Below, piece by piece: positions 7,402-15,186 of a stretch of 34,230 nt of DNA. The notes beneath the pieces are model-generated. The model saw nothing but the letters and a program-made list of their open reading frames with translations, ran no database searches and was not told where the DNA came from. The translations under genes were made by a program, and so were the position numbers. This DNA is from RGIG1995 sp045658315. Lineage in GTDB: Bacteria > Bacillota > Clostridia > Oscillospirales > CAG-272. The DNA lies in assembly GCA_045658315.1 (NCBI GenBank), contig JAZOUV010000024.1:1-34230 (forward strand), in the 5' to 3' direction. Each line of letters opens with the position of its first letter. Position 1 is the stretch's first letter.

Positions 7402-7420
7402 CTGCTAAGAATATTAGCAG
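7402..7420. promoter_or_regulatory. Inverted repeat in the leader of the membrane-protein gene
   Basis: CTGCTAA (7402-7408) and TTAGCAG (7414-7420) are perfect inverted arms around GAATA. It lies in the transcribed leader between the promoter and the start at 7361, so it could be an RNA hairpin or an operator. Confidence 0.4.
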
Positions 7421-7457
7421 TTACAATATCACACCAATAACGTATTTAGTCAAAGAA

Positions 7458-7486
7458 ATTATATCATCATATATTGGAAAAGTCAA
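7458..7486 (-). promoter_or_regulatory. Sigma-A promoter of the 7361 gene
   Basis: On the - strand, TTGACT (7486-7481), a 17-bp spacer and TATAAT (7463-7458). Transcription should start near 7451, about 90 bases before the coding start. Confidence 0.8.
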
Positions 7487-7536
7487 CACAAAACAAGCTG
7501 TTTCTAAAACAAAAAAGTTCCTGAAAAGTGTATGTT

Positions 7537-8118
7537 TTATAAATATTTTGATATATATTCAGCCCCTGTTATTGCACAGAAGCCAACGCTGACATATTTA
7601 TCTTTAACAAACAGTGAGGAACGGTGTATGCCCTCAAAAACCATTCCGCATTTTTCCATAACACTGCGGCTTACCTCGTTACCGACAATATACCTCGCCT
7701 CAATCCTGTGCAAATTGAGAACATGAAAGCCAAAATCAATAATCTTTTTTACGGCTTCCGTAGCATACCCGCATCTCCAAAAATCAGGATTCAGCACATA
7801 TCCGATTTCGGCGGAATTGTTCTCAAAATCAAGCTTGGCAAAACCGCAGGTGCCGATCATCTTGTTCGTTTCCTTATGTATAACAGCCCAATCGTAAAAC
7901 TCGCCTACCCTGTACTGACTTTGAATATAACTAAGATAATCCCTCGTATATCTTGCATCGGGATGTGAGTTCCACAGCAAAAATTCCGTAACTCTGTCAA
8001 GCCGTGAGTATTCATACATATCCGCATAATCCGCTACCTTCAGTTTTCTCAATATAAGTCTGTCTGTTTCTATGGTAGGTATTTTTTTAAACATCTTCAA
8101 AACACTGTCTTTTTGCAT
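7537..8118 (-). CDS. GNAT-family N-acetyltransferase (RimJ/RimL-like)
   Basis: About 193 residues, the usual size for RimJ/RimL-type GNAT enzymes, which move an acetyl group from acetyl-CoA to an amine, often on a protein N-terminus. The chain opens with I-P-T-I-E-T-D-R-L-I-L-R-K-L, a standard start for this subfamily. It continues to M-I-G-T-C-G-F-A-K-L, then A-E-I-G-Y-V-L-N-P-D-F-W-R-C-G-Y-A-T-E-A-V, which holds the acetyl-CoA binding R/Q-x-x-G-x-G/A-type loop. The end has H-R-I-E-A-R and N-x-x-S-R-S-V-M-E-K-C-G-M. I use ATG 8118 because GGAGG lies seven bases upstream; an adjoining GTG at 8121 is too close. The substrate is unknown. Confidence 0.9.
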   Translation of the reverse strand: MQKDSVLKMFKKIPTIETDRLILRKLKVADYADMYEYSRLDRVTEFLLWNSHPDARYTRDYLSYIQSQYRVGEFYDWAVIHKETNKMIGTCGFAKLDFENNSAEIGYVLNPDFWRCGYATEAVKKIIDFGFHVLNLHRIEARYIVGNEVSRSVMEKCGMVFEGIHRSSLFVKDKYVSVGFCAITGAEYISKYL

Positions 8119-8205
8119 CACTTATCCTCCGTGAGGTCTGTATAAACATTATAATACCATTATCAACACATTTCAAGATATTTACAATAATTTACTTTTA
8201 TGACA

Positions 8206-8234
8206 TTGATATTTATAAAGTTTTATGTTATAAT
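8206..8234 (+). promoter_or_regulatory. Sigma-A promoter of proC
   Basis: TTGATA (8206-8211), 17 bp, TATAAT (8229-8234). Expected start of transcription near 8241. This rules out the upstream in-frame ATG at 8200 and supports ATG 8266. Confidence 0.8.
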
Positions 8235-8265
8235 ACATAGAAATATGTTCAATGGAGTTGATTAT

Positions 8266-9078
8266 ATGCTTAAAGGAAAGTTTGCTTTTTTAGGCACAGG
8301 CAATATGGCAGGTGCCATAATAAGAAGTATGCAGGGTAATTATTCTGCCGAAAATATTGTGCTTTTTGATAAAGATACAACAAAATACGATCAATACAAA
8401 AATGAACCGTTTATTCTTGCAAACAGCACTCCCGAGGCGGTCGAAACGGCTGATTATATCTTCCTTTCCGTCAAGCCTCAGAACTTCACCGAGCTTCTTA
8501 CCGAGATAAAAGAGTCGGGCGTTTCTCTTGAAAATAAAACATTTATTTCTATTGCCGCAGGTATTACGACCGATTTTATATGCGAAAAGCTCGGTTACAA
8601 TGCAGCAGTTATTCGCACCATGCCCAACACTCCTCTGCTTGTCGGCAAGGGTGTTACGGCACTTTCAAAAAATAAATTTGTAAACGACAAGGTCTTCAAA
8701 AACATCTGTGCGGTCTTCGCCTCCTCAGGAACATCTTTTACTCTTCCCGAAGAAAAAATGAATGATATTATTTCTGTTACTTCAAGCTCGCCCGCATACG
8801 TTTTTCTCTTTATCAAGAGCATCTACGAGGCGGCTACCGAAATGGGCTTCGACAATAAAGACCTTCTTGAAATAATTTGCAAAACGGTCATCGGGTCTAC
8901 CGAGCTTATGCTAAAAACAGGCAAAACGCCCGACGAGCTTATCACCATGGTCAAGTCCCCTAAAGGCACTACCGAGCAAGCGTTGAATGTCTTTTACGAC
9001 CGCGATCTGCCAGAAATCGTGAAAGAGGCTATGCTCAAGTGTGCCGAAAGAGCCGAAGAACTGTCTAAGGGTATGTAA
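8266..9078 (+). CDS. proC: Pyrroline-5-carboxylate reductase
   Basis: A 270-residue enzyme that reduces 1-pyrroline-5-carboxylate to proline with NAD(P)H, the last step of proline synthesis. The start at 8266 follows a GGAG site and lies downstream of the promoter. The N-terminus has the Rossmann motif F-L-G-T-G-N-M-A-G-A-I-I. Then come F-L-S-V-K-P-Q-N (NADP-loop region), R-T-M-P-N-T-P-L-L-V-G-K-G-V-T-A-L, and the substrate-binding helix V-T-S-S-S-P-A-Y-V-F-L-F-I. The C-terminal S-P-K-G-T-T-E-Q-A-L replaces the usual S-P-G-G-T-T. Length and motifs match the family fully. A membrane-protein gene follows closely. Confidence 0.95.
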   Translation: MLKGKFAFLGTGNMAGAIIRSMQGNYSAENIVLFDKDTTKYDQYKNEPFILANSTPEAVETADYIFLSVKPQNFTELLTEIKESGVSLENKTFISIAAGITTDFICEKLGYNAAVIRTMPNTPLLVGKGVTALSKNKFVNDKVFKNICAVFASSGTSFTLPEEKMNDIISVTSSSPAYVFLFIKSIYEAATEMGFDNKDLLEIICKTVIGSTELMLKTGKTPDELITMVKSPKGTTEQALNVFYDRDLPEIVKEAMLKCAERAEELSKGM

Positions 9079-9124
9079 TTTTCCCTACGCCGCCGTCATA
9101 TATTTATATTGGTGGTGGTTTGAC

Positions 9125-9727
9125 TTGCATAAACAAAAAATTTCAGAGCATTTTTGTATATATATTTCTTGTGCTGCAGTACTTTTTCTGCTTGGATCGT
9201 CTCTTTGTTGCATCTTGCCCTCGGATTCATACCTGTATTCAGTACTTGAAGGTAATGTTGTATCAACCGTTTTGAATTCCCAAACTTTTAATATTCATAT
9301 TCTCGCTTCTTCTTTTGCAGAAGAGCTGAAATATCTATTATTTGTTCTTGTCGCAACTTTCTGTTTAAACAGAAACACTCTGTTTTGCCTGATATCAGCA
9401 TACAAAGGTATGTCTGCCGGAATATGCTCCGCCTGTCTTATGCGAGCAATCAAGCTTGGGAATATAGTTGCACGGTTTGAAATATTAGGCTGTCTGTTTT
9501 TTGTTATTCTTTCTGTTGCGGGAATATGTATTTTATGCTATACCTGCACACTATCCATGTTTTACTCAAAAAACATAATCTATCCCCCAAAAATCAAATA
9601 CCTCTTAAAAAGAAAAGATACTTTTGTTTATCTGCTGAACTTCTTTGCACTATGCGGAGCAAGTTTGGTTATCATATTATTAAAACACGGAAATCTTTTT
9701 TTATTGATTTTCCCGAAAGGATTGTAG
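9125..9727 (+). CDS. Multi-span membrane protein, SpoIIM-like candidate
   Basis: About 200 residues from the TTG at 9125, which follows a GGTGGTGG stretch; an in-frame ATG at 9041 lies inside proC and is less likely. The chain has five or so hydrophobic segments. One contains F-A-E-E-L-K-Y-L-L-F-V-L-V followed by I-S-A-Y-K-G-M-S-A-G, which recalls the Y-K-G-F-S-x-G motif of stage II sporulation protein M, part of the engulfment complex. The length also fits SpoIIM. The similarity is short and I could not test it by profile search. The next gene starts four bases after the stop, so the two are probably co-translated. Confidence 0.55.
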   Translation: MHKQKISEHFCIYISCAAVLFLLGSSLCCILPSDSYLYSVLEGNVVSTVLNSQTFNIHILASSFAEELKYLLFVLVATFCLNRNTLFCLISAYKGMSAGICSACLMRAIKLGNIVARFEILGCLFFVILSVAGICILCYTCTLSMFYSKNIIYPPKIKYLLKRKDTFVYLLNFFALCGASLVIILLKHGNLFLLIFPKGL

Positions 9728-9730
9728 AAA

Positions 9731-10705
9731 TTGTCAGAAAAAAGAAAAAAAAGGTTCAGCCTTTTCAGATATTCACTGGACGGAAAAGGCGTTCCGAAAG
9801 ATGTTAATGAACCCAGAAACTTCAAATTCTTTTTTAAGCTTCTCTGGAGAAATTTGAACAGACTTATGTCAATCAATATGTTGCTTGTTTTTTCAAACTT
9901 CCCCATACTTTTTGCTTTGTTTGCACTAAGCGGTAATTTAAATACCACATCCTACTCTCCCGTCTCTTCGCTATTCGGTCCGTTTTACGGCTCAATGAAG
10001 ATAGCAGGTGAAGTCTCGCCTCTTACAAGTGCATTAAACGGCGTATTCGGTCTTCAAGTTGAGATATCCGTTCCCACAGTTGCAACATATATTTTCTACG
10101 GAATCGGTTTTCTAACCCTCTTCACCTTCGGACCTTCTATGGTCGGCTCAACCTATATCGTCAGAAACATCGTAAAAGGCGATCCAATCTTCTTTATGCA
10201 AGACTATTGGTATATCATCAAAAAAAACCGTAAACAAGCACTTATCTTCGGTATAATCGATATTGCCCTTCTCTTCTTGATATTCTACGATATCATCTTC
10301 TTTGCGGCAAACGCCTCCTCGTATCTAACATCACTTATGTTCTATTTGGCTGTAGCTATCGCTATAATTTATTTTGTTATGAGATACTACATCTACACAA
10401 TTATGCTCACCTTTAAGCTCAGCCTTTACAAAATCTTAAAGAACTCACTTTTGTTCTCACTCATCGGTTTCAAGAGAAATTTTGTCGGCACTCTTGGCAT
10501 AGCATTCCTCATATTCTTCAGCTACGGACTGCTTATGGTATTCCCCCCGCTTGGTGCACTTCTTCCTTTTATAATAACAATAGCAATCGGTCAGTTCATC
10601 GCAATATATACCTCATGGCCTAAAATATACAGCATCATGATCGAACCTTACGCGGAAGAGGATACAACACTTAAAGAAGAGCCCATCTTCACAGACAGAG
10701 GATAA
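9731..10705 (+). CDS. YesL-like (DUF624) membrane protein
   Basis: A 324-residue membrane protein starting at TTG, with AAAGG just inside the preceding gene. A basic N-terminus (SEKRKKRFSLFRYS) is followed by F-F-K-L-L-W-R-N-L-N-R-L-M-S-I-N-M-L, the amphipathic entry and first span typical of YesL/DUF624 proteins, then five or six more spans. The last part, G-Q-F-I-A-I-Y-T-S-W-P-K-I-Y-S-I-M-I, also fits. An insert of about 50 residues between the first two spans is longer than in short YesL members. Molecular function is unknown for the family. It is coupled to the SpoIIM-like gene and closed by a strong terminator. Confidence 0.7.
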   Translation: MSEKRKKRFSLFRYSLDGKGVPKDVNEPRNFKFFFKLLWRNLNRLMSINMLLVFSNFPILFALFALSGNLNTTSYSPVSSLFGPFYGSMKIAGEVSPLTSALNGVFGLQVEISVPTVATYIFYGIGFLTLFTFGPSMVGSTYIVRNIVKGDPIFFMQDYWYIIKKNRKQALIFGIIDIALLFLIFYDIIFFAANASSYLTSLMFYLAVAIAIIYFVMRYYIYTIMLTFKLSLYKILKNSLLFSLIGFKRNFVGTLGIAFLIFFSYGLLMVFPPLGALLPFIITIAIGQFIAIYTSWPKIYSIMIEPYAEEDTTLKEEPIFTDRG

Positions 10706-10711
10706 AAGTTT

Positions 10712-10748
10712 AACCACCGTTTTATCAATTAAACGGTGGTTGTTTTTT
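10712..10748 (+). terminator. Rho-independent terminator after the YesL-like gene
   Basis: AACCACCGTTT (10712-10722) pairs perfectly with AAACGGTGGTT (10731-10741), followed by GTTTTTT. The opposing gene ends at 10799, so the stem may also serve the - strand. Confidence 0.92.
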
Positions 10749-10798
10749 AATATTTACTCGGCAAATTTTTGCAGTTCTATTTATTATCTTTAAAAAAA

Positions 10799-12388
10799 TT
10801 ATTTTGTTTTCATGGGTATCAAAATTACCCTTGGAAGTCCTTCGGATAATTGTCTGTTGTTTGCGTTTTCCAAAGCTGAACGTGATATGCCGTATTTTTT
10901 TGCAACGCTCCAAAGGTCCTCTCCTTTTTCAGGATAATACAGCCTCATAACGCCCTCTTTTTCCTCTGTTAAGGGTGCTGTCTTATCTATCGAAATAACC
11001 GAAACCGGATTTGCAGATACCTTTTCAAAAATCGCATAATTCAGCCCAATTTCAACATTGGCGTTTATCTTGTTACCGTCAATATTTACCCTTGAATCAA
11101 GCACTGTACATTCAGTCATACATCTGTTACTCTCCATAGATTCAACAGGCATTTCATATCTTATCGGGAACGGTATATCCGTTGTAATATAATTGCCGTT
11201 TTTATCAGTAATAACTGCCTTTATTGTGCATTCACCTTCAAAAACAGCCTTGCCGTTTGACAGCTCTTTTTGTGTCATTTGAGCCTCGCCACGATTAATT
11301 ATTACCCTGTCGAGTTCTATACCTTCGAGATTGGAAACCTCTCCGCTTCCGCTTGCAGAAAAGTTTGAATATCCGCACTTTACGAGCCGTTCCGTATCAA
11401 CTTCTTTATATGTATTTTCATATTTATAGGCAGTCGAAAACACATCATCTGTAAATACGGTGTCCTCGTTTGAAATTGACGTGATATTCGCTCTGCAAAC
11501 AAAATCTATTTCAATAATACGACTTTCACCGTAGCTGTCGTTTGCAACTCCGCATTCTATCGCCCCAAGCTCAAATCTGCCAAAACACCGACTGTCATTT
11601 TTGGGCAACTTTACATCAAAAGAGCGTTCTATCGGAATATTCTTTTCAACAGCCTCATACACTGCATTTTCCCCTTCATTAGAGCACCCCAACAAACAGT
11701 TTACTCTTGCGTTACCGCTGACATTTAACTTTCCGTCACTGTATTTGCAATCGGTCATAAACAGATCGGCATCGTAATAAACAACCTCAGAAATAGGTGC
11801 CTTCCCCTTATATTCTATATCCTCGCTCACTCTGATATCCGACTCGCTAAACTGCAAATAATTTGCACATTCGACATTGTTGGTCTTTCTTTCCAAAGTG
11901 AATTCGTCCTCAACGCCCGAACCGCCTACAAGTCTGGGAGAAACACAAAGCTTATTGAATATTGATATTTCTGTAACTGCTCTGCCCTTTAAAAGTAGTT
12001 TTCTTGGACTTACAGCTCTTACAGAACGGTTTTCCACCCGCGTTACAGCATCGATAACGCTGTCATCATATATATTCTCCTGGCTGATGTAATTCGTATA
12101 TGGATATGCCTGAGTCACACATTTGACCTGGCCAGTATCGCCAAGATAAACAACGTTAAATACTACGTCTCCGCTATACTCAGCCCTTCCTTCTTGAATA
12201 TACGCATCATTCTCCTCGATTTTTGCTTTTATAAGCAATATTTTTCTTATATCCGGCAAATAATCGGGAAGAATATACTCCTCGCTTATTTCATATTCCG
12301 GTGATGACTTGCCTGCTTCGCTCCATACGCAAAATTCATCCTTAAAAGACGGTATGATATTGTTATAACCCGTATTATCCATATTCAT
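10799..12388 (-). CDS. SipL/SpoVID-like spore-coat morphogenetic protein (DUF3794 + LysM)
   Basis: About 529 residues. I start at ATG 12388 because AGAGAGG lies eight bases upstream; the in-frame TTG at 12397 touches that site. The body is made of DUF3794-type segments, seen in the opening E-Y-E-I-S-E-E-Y-I-L-P-D-Y-L-P-D-I-R-K-I-L and recurring V-x-G-x-A-x-x-x-x-x-Y strands. The last 50 residues form a LysM domain: Y-P-E-K-G-E-D-L-W-S-V-A-K-K-Y-G-I-S, then A-L-E-N-A-N, then I-L-I-P-M. This architecture is that of C. difficile SipL, which binds SpoIVA and tethers the coat to the forespore. No signal peptide is present, as expected for a mother-cell protein. The sigma-K gene lies directly upstream on the same strand, which fits a sporulation role. 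Confidence 0.85.
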   Translation of the reverse strand: MNMDNTGYNNIIPSFKDEFCVWSEAGKSSPEYEISEEYILPDYLPDIRKILLIKAKIEENDAYIQEGRAEYSGDVVFNVVYLGDTGQVKCVTQAYPYTNYISQENIYDDSVIDAVTRVENRSVRAVSPRKLLLKGRAVTEISIFNKLCVSPRLVGGSGVEDEFTLERKTNNVECANYLQFSESDIRVSEDIEYKGKAPISEVVYYDADLFMTDCKYSDGKLNVSGNARVNCLLGCSNEGENAVYEAVEKNIPIERSFDVKLPKNDSRCFGRFELGAIECGVANDSYGESRIIEIDFVCRANITSISNEDTVFTDDVFSTAYKYENTYKEVDTERLVKCGYSNFSASGSGEVSNLEGIELDRVIINRGEAQMTQKELSNGKAVFEGECTIKAVITDKNGNYITTDIPFPIRYEMPVESMESNRCMTECTVLDSRVNIDGNKINANVEIGLNYAIFEKVSANPVSVISIDKTAPLTEEKEGVMRLYYPEKGEDLWSVAKKYGISRSALENANNRQLSEGLPRVILIPMKTK

Positions 12389-12452
12389 AAAACCCAACCT
12401 CTCTCATTCTGCTTTTTTGCTAAATATTATGTATCTGTTTCGTCTTATATGA

Positions 12453-13145
12453 CTAAAACATAGTAAATCCCGGACGTGACAACAATTCATTGATTTTTTC
12501 CAATGCACCTTTTTCGATTCTGCTGACGTAGGAGCGTGATATTCCGAGCTTGTTTGCTATTTCCCTTTGTGTTATTGCACGCTCCTTGCCTATCCCATAT
12601 CTCATTACGATAATATCCTTTTCGCGTTCGCTGAGCTCATTGTTTATTATTTTCAAAGCCTTCGCACTCTTCACCTTTATATCAAGATCGTCTGCAATAG
12701 TGTCTTCACTTGCAATAATATCTATATAAGTCAACGGATTACCGTCCTTGTCTATATCTATCGTTTCATTTATTGATACCTCGTTTGCAGTCTTCTTCTG
12801 CATTCTGAAATACATAAGTATTTCATTCTGCAAACATTTTCCCGCATAAGTTGCAAATTTAGTACCGTTCTCTATATCGTATGAATCAATCGCTTTTATC
12901 AGCCCTATGGTTCCAACCGATATAAGATCCTCTTGGTTCTTATTGGATGTATAATATTTTTTTACGATATGTGCAACAAGCCGAAGATTGTGCTCAATCA
13001 GTTTTTCACGTGCTAATGCATCTCCTGCCCTTGCTTTTTTAAAATACTTCATCTCCTCTTCGGGTGCAAGTGGAGGCGGAAAATTTTGCCCCCCGGATAC
13101 CCTCAAAAAAAGATATATAAAATTTAACATTGATTGAAAAAGCAT
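12453..13145 (-). CDS. sigK: RNA polymerase sporulation sigma factor K (pro-sigma-K)
   Basis: 230 residues from ATG 13145, seven bases after AGGGG. A hydrophobic pro-sequence (M-L-F-Q-S-M-L-N-F-I-Y-L-F-L-R-V-S-G-G-Q) precedes N-F-P-P-P-L-A-P-E-E-E. It matches the membrane-tethering pro-peptide that SpoIVFB removes in pro-sigma-K. Region 2 is complete: L-I-E-H-N-L-R-L-V-A-H-I-V-K-K, E-D-L-I-S-V-G-T-I-G-L-I-K-A-I, and T-Y-A-x-K-C-L-Q-N-E-I-L-M-Y-F-R. Region 4 ends with I-T-Q-R-E-I-A-N-K-L-G-I-S-R-S-Y-V-S-R-I-E-K. The gene is uninterrupted, so no skin-type prophage splits it here. It directs late mother-cell transcription. Its start codon abuts a hairpin shared with the end of dxs. Confidence 0.95.
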   Translation of the reverse strand: MLFQSMLNFIYLFLRVSGGQNFPPPLAPEEEMKYFKKARAGDALAREKLIEHNLRLVAHIVKKYYTSNKNQEDLISVGTIGLIKAIDSYDIENGTKFATYAGKCLQNEILMYFRMQKKTANEVSINETIDIDKDGNPLTYIDIIASEDTIADDLDIKVKSAKALKIINNELSEREKDIIVMRYGIGKERAITQREIANKLGISRSYVSRIEKGALEKINELLSRPGFTMF

Positions 13146-13187
13146 AAAAACACCCCTATACATTATTACGTACAGAGGTGTTTTTTT
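13146..13187. terminator. dxs terminator hairpin that overlaps the sigK ribosome site
   Basis: AAAAACACCCCTATAC (13146-13161) pairs with GTACAGAGGTGTTTTT (13170-13185), 16 bp with two non-Watson-Crick positions, and an 8-base loop. Read on the - strand, it follows the dxs stop at 13192 directly, ends in GTTTTT, and then comes sigK ATG (13145). The sigK ribosome site AGGGG lies in the 3' arm. On the + strand T7 follows. Confidence 0.75.
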
Positions 13188-13191
13188 ATGA

Positions 13192-15036
13192 TTATATATT
13201 TTTTATTTTTTCCGAAAGCTTTTCTGCCGTTAATTCAAAATTCTCAAACAGATCGTCTGCATTTCCCGAAAAATTTAGTGTTGGGTCTATTGCGTGAACA
13301 TATATTTTTTTGCCTTTTCCGCCGAAACAAGTGGCTATCTTCTCTCCTACACCGCCGCTTCGTATCCCCTCTTCAACAACGAGTATTTTTTCAAATCCGC
13401 TACATTTCGCGAGTATGTCTTCCAACGGTAACGGTTTAATTTTATGTAATTTAACAATACGTATTTTGCAGTCTTCTTCAAGCTGTTTTGCCGCAGAATA
13501 TACGTTACCCGTTATTCTTCCGTAAGTAATAACAGCAACCTTCTTTTCTCCACTGCCTACGTCGGCTACGGAAACAGTATTGTACCTTTTAAACGATGAA
13601 TAGTCATACACCTTTTCCGTCCCCTTCGGGTATCTGACAACGCAAGGATTATTACTATTCACAGCTTCAATCAAATTCTCTTTCAAATCGGAATAGTTTT
13701 CGGGAACGTAAACCTCAAAATTTGGTATTCCAAGCATAAATGAACTGTCATATATTCCCTGGTGAGTAATACCGTCTCCCGGCACAAGACCTGCTCTGTC
13801 CACACAGATAACCACGGGCAGCTTTTGGATAGCAACGTCATGAATAAGCTGGTCGTAGCATCTTTGTAAAAAGCTTGAATATACGGCAAACACAGGTTTC
13901 TTGCCCGTTGCCGCCAAACCTGCACAAAATGTAAGAGCATGTTCTTCAGCTATTCCAACATCGAAAAATCTTTCCTTATACTTTACGGCAAATTCAGACA
14001 ATCCCGTTCCCTGAGCCATTGCTGCTGTAACTGCAACTATCTTTTCATCTTTGTCTGCAAGTTCGGTCAGAATCTCACCGAATGCCGCAGAAAAATCGTG
14101 TTTCGGTTCCGGAGTCTTTCCGCTATTCCTTTCAAATTCACCCACAGAATGAAAGATATCTGCCTTTTCCTCTGCGTGCTTATATCCTTTGCCTTTCTTT
14201 GTTACCACATGAACTATACAAGGCTTTTTCTTTCGTTTTGCCTGTTCTAACACAAGCTCTAACAGTTCCTGATCGTGTCCGTCAACGGGGCCGAAATACT
14301 TCAGTCCCAAACATTCAAAATAGTTCTTTGTCATAAAGACTTTTTTAAATATATTTTTTATTCCTCGTCCGATAGACAAAAAAACAGTACCAAATCCCTT
14401 GGTCTTCAAACAAAAAGCATAAACTTTGTTTTTGAATTTAATATAGCTTCTCGAGTTGCTGAATTCTGAAAGATAGTTTGACATCGCCCCCACGTTCTTT
14501 GAAATAGACATCTCATTGTCATTTAAAACTATAATAACGTTAGGCGTATCATTGGAGCAGTTGTTCAGTGCCTCGTATATCATTCCGTTCGTGAATGAGC
14601 CGTCCCCCACAACTGCAACCGAATATGCATTCTTGCCGGACAGCTTGTTCCCACGGGCAATTCCCAGAGCAGCAGAAACGGAAGTTCCGCTGTGTCCTGC
14701 TCCAAAAATATCATACTCACTTTCAAATCTGTTTGTAAATCCCGACAAGCCGCCGTGCTTTCTCAAAGTATCAAACCTATTCTTTCTTCCCGTCAGCAGC
14801 TTATGAACGTAACATTGGTGCCCAACGTCAAAAATTATACTGTCATTCGGCAGGTCAAAAACTCTATGTAAAGCAAGTGTCAGCTCAACAACGCCCAAAT
14901 TTGAGGCAACGTGTCCCCCGTTCACCGAAAGCGTATCGATAAGCTTTTCCCTTATTTCCTCCGCAAGAACTGCAGTCTCAGAAATATTCAGTTTTTTCAC
15001 ATCGGCCGGACTGTCTATTTTGTCAAGATATGCCAT
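13192..15036 (-). CDS. dxs: 1-deoxy-D-xylulose-5-phosphate synthase
   Basis: A 614-residue thiamine-diphosphate enzyme that joins pyruvate and glyceraldehyde 3-phosphate to make DXP, the entry to MEP isoprenoid synthesis and also a thiamine/pyridoxal precursor. Seen in order: G-G-H-V-A-S-N-L-G-V-V-E-L-T (about 40-53), F-D-V-G-H-Q-C-Y-V-H-K, G-A-G-H-S-G-T-S-V-S-A-A-L-G, and the ThDP motif V-G-D-G-S-F-T-N-G-M-I-Y-E-A-L-N-N. The second half has F-F-D-V-G-I-A-E-E-H-A with the catalytic Glu, then D-R-A-G-L-V-P-G-D-G-I-T-H-Q-G, where most enzymes read G-x-D-G-P-T-H. The C-terminal transketolase domain is complete. An AGGAG site precedes ATG 15036 and a consensus promoter lies upstream. Confidence 0.97.
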   Translation of the reverse strand: MAYLDKIDSPADVKKLNISETAVLAEEIREKLIDTLSVNGGHVASNLGVVELTLALHRVFDLPNDSIIFDVGHQCYVHKLLTGRKNRFDTLRKHGGLSGFTNRFESEYDIFGAGHSGTSVSAALGIARGNKLSGKNAYSVAVVGDGSFTNGMIYEALNNCSNDTPNVIIVLNDNEMSISKNVGAMSNYLSEFSNSRSYIKFKNKVYAFCLKTKGFGTVFLSIGRGIKNIFKKVFMTKNYFECLGLKYFGPVDGHDQELLELVLEQAKRKKKPCIVHVVTKKGKGYKHAEEKADIFHSVGEFERNSGKTPEPKHDFSAAFGEILTELADKDEKIVAVTAAMAQGTGLSEFAVKYKERFFDVGIAEEHALTFCAGLAATGKKPVFAVYSSFLQRCYDQLIHDVAIQKLPVVICVDRAGLVPGDGITHQGIYDSSFMLGIPNFEVYVPENYSDLKENLIEAVNSNNPCVVRYPKGTEKVYDYSSFKRYNTVSVADVGSGEKKVAVITYGRITGNVYSAAKQLEEDCKIRIVKLHKIKPLPLEDILAKCSGFEKILVVEEGIRSGGVGEKIATCFGGKGKKIYVHAIDPTLNFSGNADDLFENFELTAEKLSEKIKNI

Positions 15037-15070
15037 ATTTCTATTCTCCTAAATTGCTTCATCCTTTTAC

Positions 15071-15099
15071 ATTTTACACTTTATATGCTTTTTTGTCAA
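15071..15099 (-). promoter_or_regulatory. Sigma-A promoter of dxs
   Basis: On the - strand, TTGACA (15099-15094), a 17-bp spacer and TAAAAT (15076-15071). Confidence 0.8.
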
Positions 15100-15125
15100 C
15101 AAAGCTCTTTTTTATAAATTTATTA

Positions 15126-15154
15126 TTTATTTTTTAGAAGAAATATGCTATAAT
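15126..15154 (+). promoter_or_regulatory. Promoter of the Ppx/GppA-like gene
   Basis: A perfect TATAAT at 15149-15154; the -35 position (15126-15131, TTTATT) is weak. It lies 33 bases before the coding start and is divergent from the dxs promoter. Confidence 0.55.
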
Positions 15155-15186
15155 GGAATTGATTACTATATAGGGGAAACAACTTG

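Noticed and set aside
8200..8265. Upstream ATG extending proC by 22 residues
   Set aside because: It lies ahead of the -35 box of a strong promoter, and the added residues are unlike the family start.
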